This document shows, piece by piece, positions 60,273-64,000 of a DNA stretch of 64,000 nucleotides. A model generated the notes under the pieces. It was not told where the DNA came from. It was given only the letters and a program-made list of their open reading frames with translations, and did no database searches. This stretch comes from Paramacrobiotus metropolitanus (taxonomy: Eukaryota > Tardigrada > Eutardigrada > Parachela > Macrobiotidae): assembly GCF_019649055.1 (NCBI RefSeq), contig NW_026570373.1, positions 124,001 through 188,000 of the forward strand, given 5' to 3'. Made by a program: the position numbers and the translations under genes. Within the stretch, counting starts at the first letter, position 1, and the number at the start of each line of letters is the position of its first letter.

Positions 60273-61195
60273 GAGACCTGCTGCACGCTCACATTGCCAG
60301 CTCCACCAGGCAGACCTACGTCACAGCCGTCAAGCAATTCTCAGCATTTTGCCGCTCTAGATCTGCGTACCCACTTCCAGCGACACCAGATATCACAGCG
60401 GAGTACGTCGCTCACCTGTACTCCACAAGGAAATCCCTGCGGACCGTGACTGTTTACCTTGCCGGCATCAACAATTGCCACCGTAAAGCCGGCATGGAGT
60501 CGCCAATCAGTCACGACACTGTGATCCGCGCGCTGCAAGGCTAGCGACGCCTGGCCCCACCCGGCGCAGACAAACGACAGCCGATCACGCCGGAGACGAT
60601 GCGCTATTTGATAGGTGCCATCCGTTCCAGTGGCATGCCTCAACACGAGCAATCGCTGTACTGGGCTACATTCACGCTCATGTACTTCGGTTTCCTGCGC
60701 GTGGGAGAGGTCACCTGCCCAGGGACCAATAGCTACGATCCGCGGCGCACTCTCATGTCCACAGACGTGCAAGACCACGAAGATCGAGTGCTTATCCAAC
60801 TGAAAGTCACGAAGACCGATCCAACCGGTCAGGGCCACTCCGTAGCGCTGACGGCGACAGGTCGTTCCGTGTGTCCCGTGCAGGCTTACCGGAAGTACCT
60901 TGCTCACGCTCAGTTCATACCGACAGCTCGAGCGCGGCCGTGCCTCATCCATCAGGACGGCAGATACCTAACCAGGCGTTCTGTAAAAGCCTGCCTCCAT
61001 CGTCTCCTGGAGGGACACCCTGACCAGCTCCGGATTAACACGCACAGCTTCCGCATCGGCGCAGCAACCACCGCCGCGCGCAACAACGTGCCAGACCGCG
61101 TAATTCAACGCGCAGGGCGATGGAAGAGCAACTGCTACGTGCGTTACATCCGGACACCGGCCCCAACCACGCTGAACCCCTACTCCAACGGGTAA
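60218..61195 (+). pseudogene. Tyrosine recombinase of the DIRS-group element, internal amber stop
   Basis: The N-terminal SAM-like core-binding part (SSTRQTYVTAVKQFSAFC, SLRTVTVYLAGINN) ends at a TAG at 60542-60544. The same frame continues with RRLAPPGADKRQPITPETMR and the catalytic domain: Arg I in FGFLRVGEV, the Lys strand region KVTKTDP, the H-x-x-R box HSFRIGAAT, a GRW in place of the usual GH/W position, and the candidate nucleophile Tyr in YVRYIRTP. It ends with TAA at 61195. Only this single codon separates the two halves, so either stop readthrough or recent inactivation. Confidence 0.85.
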
Positions 61196-61207
61196 TGGTT
61201 TTGTTTG

Positions 61208-61395
61208 GGGCAGTCGGGCAGAAATGGGATACCGGAAACTCGTTGTCGGGAGGTCCGCCTGCACCGAACTCGATTTCGCGTATGCCCAATTATGCCGACC
61301 TGTTCGCTCTCAAAACCCGCAACACCGCAGTCGTTTCCGCCTAATCGCGCACATCCACAAAAAGAACAAGATACCGCGGCGAACCGAATTTAAAG
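61208..61395 (+). repeat. Split direct repeat B1
   Basis: Begins GGGCAGTCGGGCAGAAATGG, ends AATTTAAAG. Matches 61685-61872 and overlaps A2 by TAAAG. Frames inside it that look coding are repeated identically in B2 and are not genes. Confidence 0.9.
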
Positions 61396-61611
61396 GACGA
61401 TTTGCATGCTAATCGATGTTAAATTAGGTTGGCGCGATCACGCCGTCTCTCTCTATCAGACTAACCACTGTTCATAACATCCTTGTTTTGACCTACTTGC
61501 GTATCTCACTGGCTGCCTATTAGTTACCCGTTTCTCAACTACATTGAATCGATGTTACTTTCAGTTGAAAATTTTCTCCGACCTGTCTACTGATTAATCG
61601 CTCAATGTTTT
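61391..61611 (+). repeat. Split direct repeat A2
   Basis: A second copy of the left-end repeat, placed between the two B copies, as required for circularisation models of PAT/Ngaro elements. Confidence 0.9.
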
Positions 61612-61684
61612 AACCACCCACCCACCCTACATGGTGGCAAATCTGCCTTTAATTGTTACACCTACTAAGCAATTAAAGAGAAAC

Positions 61685-61872
61685 GGGCAGTCGGGCAGAA
61701 ATGGGATACCGGAAACTCGTTGTCGGGAGGTCCGCCTGCACCGAACTCGATTTCGCGTATGCCCAATTATGCCGACCTGTTCGCTCTCAAAACCCGCAAC
61801 ACCGCAGTCGTTTCCGCCTAATCGCGCACATCCACAAAAAGAACAAGATACCGCGGCGAACCGAATTTAAAG
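61685..61872 (+). repeat. Split direct repeat B2 (right end of element)
   Basis: Matches B1. TAAAG closes the element on the right, and TAAAG also opens A1 on the left, a possible short recombination core. Confidence 0.9.
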
Positions 61873-61944
61873 AGTATTTACTATAGAGTACTCTACCTGC
61901 TGCTATAGAGTATTTACTATAGAGTACTCTACCTGCTGCTATAG
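61873..61944. repeat. 36-bp tandem duplication next to the DIRS-group element
   Basis: Two perfect copies of a 36-bp unit containing ACTCTACCTGCTGCTATAG. The DNA left of the element (56948-56962) also ends CTCTACCTGCTGCT, so the element may have landed in such a repeat. Confidence 0.75.
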
Positions 61945-61949
61945 ATAAA

Positions 61950-63740
61950 ACGTTATGCAGTTCATAAAGGACCCTATGTGTAATTATTCTACAAATTTCT
62001 GATATTCTTACATTACCTTACACATCAGTTCTACGCTAATTTGCTAAACTTGCACAGTCTGACTTTTGGCGCTCATATTTTATTTCAGTTTTTTACTGCA
62101 CCAGTTTACTGATTTGTCTTCTATCTCCCACGCTATCTCTGCTTCGTTGTGTTCAACTTGCAATTCTACAGATATTAGCGCAAACATATTTAATGTACAC
62201 GAATACACAAAACACTCGTATATTTAGATAACTACATAATGTACAGAGTAACAGCCAAACGTACCCCAAGAACAACTAGTTGCAGGAGCAGAAGAACTTC
62301 ATAAATATATTATAAAATAGTGCCCATTGAATTGATGAAACTGAAACTTCGCGCTGCTGAATTGTTTTAATATTTTTATCGCTTTGAAACTGCAACGTCT
62401 AAAAATTTTCCATTCTTCTGAAATATTTGCAGTTTTTCATGGCCCTGTATGTATGTATCTGTATAGAGTCAATATTAATGATCTGCATACAGAATTCTCT
62501 GGGAAAAAAATAGAAAGGAAGTGCTTTAATAATGATTTTCTCTGCAATTTTTAGCGGTATGGGATGCTTCTACCGATAAAAGTAATATGTTATTGCCATT
62601 CTACTACAATTTCATCTATGAACAAAATATTTTCAGTATCCAACATGTCGTCATGTTGTCGCCAGCATTTAAAAATTTTGGCCATCTAATTATTATCGAC
62701 CAGCTGAATGAAACCTTCTTATTCATTCATTATTATTTTGTCTACGGACTGAATCTATGATTTTAATAGCACAATCCAGTCGAAACAGAGTTTTCTTTCA
62801 ACACCGGAAACTTACATTATCTTTTAAAACAAGCTTATTGCCTTTAAAACAATTTTAAATGTAGTAAACTTCCTTTATTACATTTACTGATCAAGTACTG
62901 TAGACTAGTCGTTCGTAAAATATGGACATTTCTTTTTCAAAATACATGTCAGAATCAAATAATCAGGAAGTTCAAATAATCAGGAAGTCACGAACTGATC
63001 TTCAAATTTCTTTGTGAACTTTTTGCCGATAATTATGTTAGCCGATTTATTTACATCGATTCTGACCTGGCTAAAGTAAAATAATACCATATATTTGATA
63101 AGTTATTCGAGAAAGTTGAAGGAGAGTATTCGCAATTTCACATCGGAGGTAACAGTGGCGTAACCAGATTTCATGTGAACGTAGTGAAATGGCATTGTGT
63201 TTCCCTTGCGTTTGGACACATGCATTAGTTATGGAAATGTGTTAATGTACTGGTACAAATACTGGTAACGTGCCATGGATTATTTTTATAACTGTTACAA
63301 TTATTAGTTTTTAGTCGACTAAAGCGCTGCGAAGGTCCCCATTGTTCGGGACCTATGGAAAATGTGGTCTCCGTCTGCCGGACACTGCATGACCAAAGCG
63401 TTGTCACATTACTCTGCCAGCATGCGTCTATATTACAGCGATGCTACCTCAATTAAAAATACAGACTTATTCAGCGCTTTGAGGGAGCTTACGATTGCTC
63501 TGAAGGAAAGGACTGCAAGGTCACTAATCAGCTATGATTACGATTAAGTACCAAATTCGACGAACACCAGATCACTGTGCTGCCAAATCACGGGTCCTAT
63601 TTATTAGAACGTTCCGTACAAACGAGCGCAGAACGAAATCTAAACCAGGTTCAGATATGCAGATACAATGTGTGGCTTCTGATTATGCAGGTGCATGTAG
63701 TCCAACTGGCATTGGCAGCTTCTACTATTCACCGCTAAAA
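61950..63740. other. AT-rich intergenic DNA, no gene supported
   Basis: Short open frames only, none with a recognisable domain or splice context. No RNA gene seen. Confidence 0.4.
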
Positions 63741-63744
63741 GAAG

Positions 63745-63845
63745 ATTGATGCCACATGGTGCATCGTCCACGGTAACTGAAGAGCCAGCAGTCATCCCTG
63801 AACACACCACCTCTGCCCTGCATCCACACCGCTAGGCATACCGAG
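63745..63845 (-). promoter_or_regulatory. Orphan copy of the cyclase 5' flank block
   Basis: Contains TCCACGGTAACTGAAGAGCC, then CAGCAGTCATCC and CTGCATCCACACCGC, close to the flanks of cyclase genes A and B. No ectodomain exon lies on its left (the expected side) within this window, so it is either a remnant or duplicated flank. Confidence 0.35.
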
Positions 63846-64000
63846 AGTAATATTTAATTACAGGTATATGCGAAATTTAGCAGAACATCTCCGCATCTGA
63901 ATTTTTATTGTGTTGTGAGACAGCCAACAAGAAAAGGGTTGTTAGCAGCTGATTTGTAAGCACATAGCAGCACTACTTTCAGTGTATGTGAGCAAAGACC

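Larger units (their letters stand above)
56962..61872 (+). mobile_element. Tyrosine-recombinase retrotransposon (DIRS/Ngaro/PAT group)
   Basis: Ends are split direct repeats in the order A1 (56962-57182), coding region, B1 (61208-61395), A2 (61391-61611), B2 (61685-61872). A1 matches A2 over 221 bp and B1 matches B2 over 188 bp. The coding order is gag, RT-RNase H, tyrosine recombinase; no integrase and no LTRs. That repeat plan is described for PAT and Ngaro-type elements, which integrate by recombinase through circular DNA and make no target duplication. I did not recognise the methyltransferase domain typical of DIRS1 proper. All three frames carry lesions. Confidence 0.88.

Noticed and set aside
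61120-61890. Repeated frames (about 60-80 codons) near the right end of the DIRS-group element.
   Set aside because: They are the same sequence in repeats B1 and B2, not genes.
1-64000. CRISPR arrays, bacterial operons, tRNA or rRNA genes.
   Set aside because: No spaced direct-repeat arrays, no Shine-Dalgarno-led gene runs and no cloverleaf or rRNA segments were recognised; the content is eukaryotic.

Overview
This is eukaryotic, animal-type DNA. Genes are split into many short exons by small GT-AG introns. There are no operons or ribosome-binding sites, and transposons are dense and diverse. The two host gene families are many-exon natriuretic-peptide-type receptor guanylyl cyclases and a family of multi-membrane-span receptors resembling invertebrate gustatory receptors. 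A small invertebrate, possibly an ecdysozoan such as a tardigrade, fits; this is inference, not something the sequence proves.

Layout. (1) 0.2-18.8 kb: a cluster of gustatory-receptor-like (GR-like) genes, mostly on the minus strand. Every copy carries at least one frameshift, stop, missing exon or insertion. One copy was split by a hAT transposon (about 8.7-13.5 kb), which itself holds two later insertions: a roughly 0.6-kb non-coding element and a 1,246-bp gag-only LTR element. (2) 19.0-22.0 kb: a decayed LINE (endonuclease plus reverse transcriptase, minus strand) with a CTAAA microsatellite tail. (3) 22.9-52.1 kb: four tandem minus-strand receptor guanylyl cyclase genes (A to D), separated by 2 to 3 kb. 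Each has a signal peptide, ligand-binding ectodomain, one membrane span, pseudokinase, linker and cyclase domain. I followed all 20 exons of A with consistent phase to a protein of about 1,080 residues. C also looks intact. B has a broken signal peptide and D a frameshift in the ectodomain. Non-coding transposons sit in introns of A and C. (4) 53.2-56.8 kb: a TTAA-flanked foldback element directly abutted by a structurally complete piggyBac transposon (perfect 15-bp terminal repeats, TTAA on both sides, intact 570-residue transposase). (5) 57.0-61.9 kb: a tyrosine-recombinase retrotransposon (DIRS/Ngaro/PAT group) with split direct repeats in the order A1-ORFs-B1-A2-B2 and damaged gag, RT-RNase H and recombinase frames. 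(6) 61.9-64 kb: AT-rich sequence with no gene I can support, ending in an orphan copy of the 5' flank of the cyclase genes.

How it fits together. Both host families are plausible surface sensors, so the window may be a chemosensory gene neighbourhood that grows by tandem duplication and decays by small indels and insertions. The cyclases would bind an extracellular ligand and make cGMP. No ligand, expression or function can be read from the sequence.
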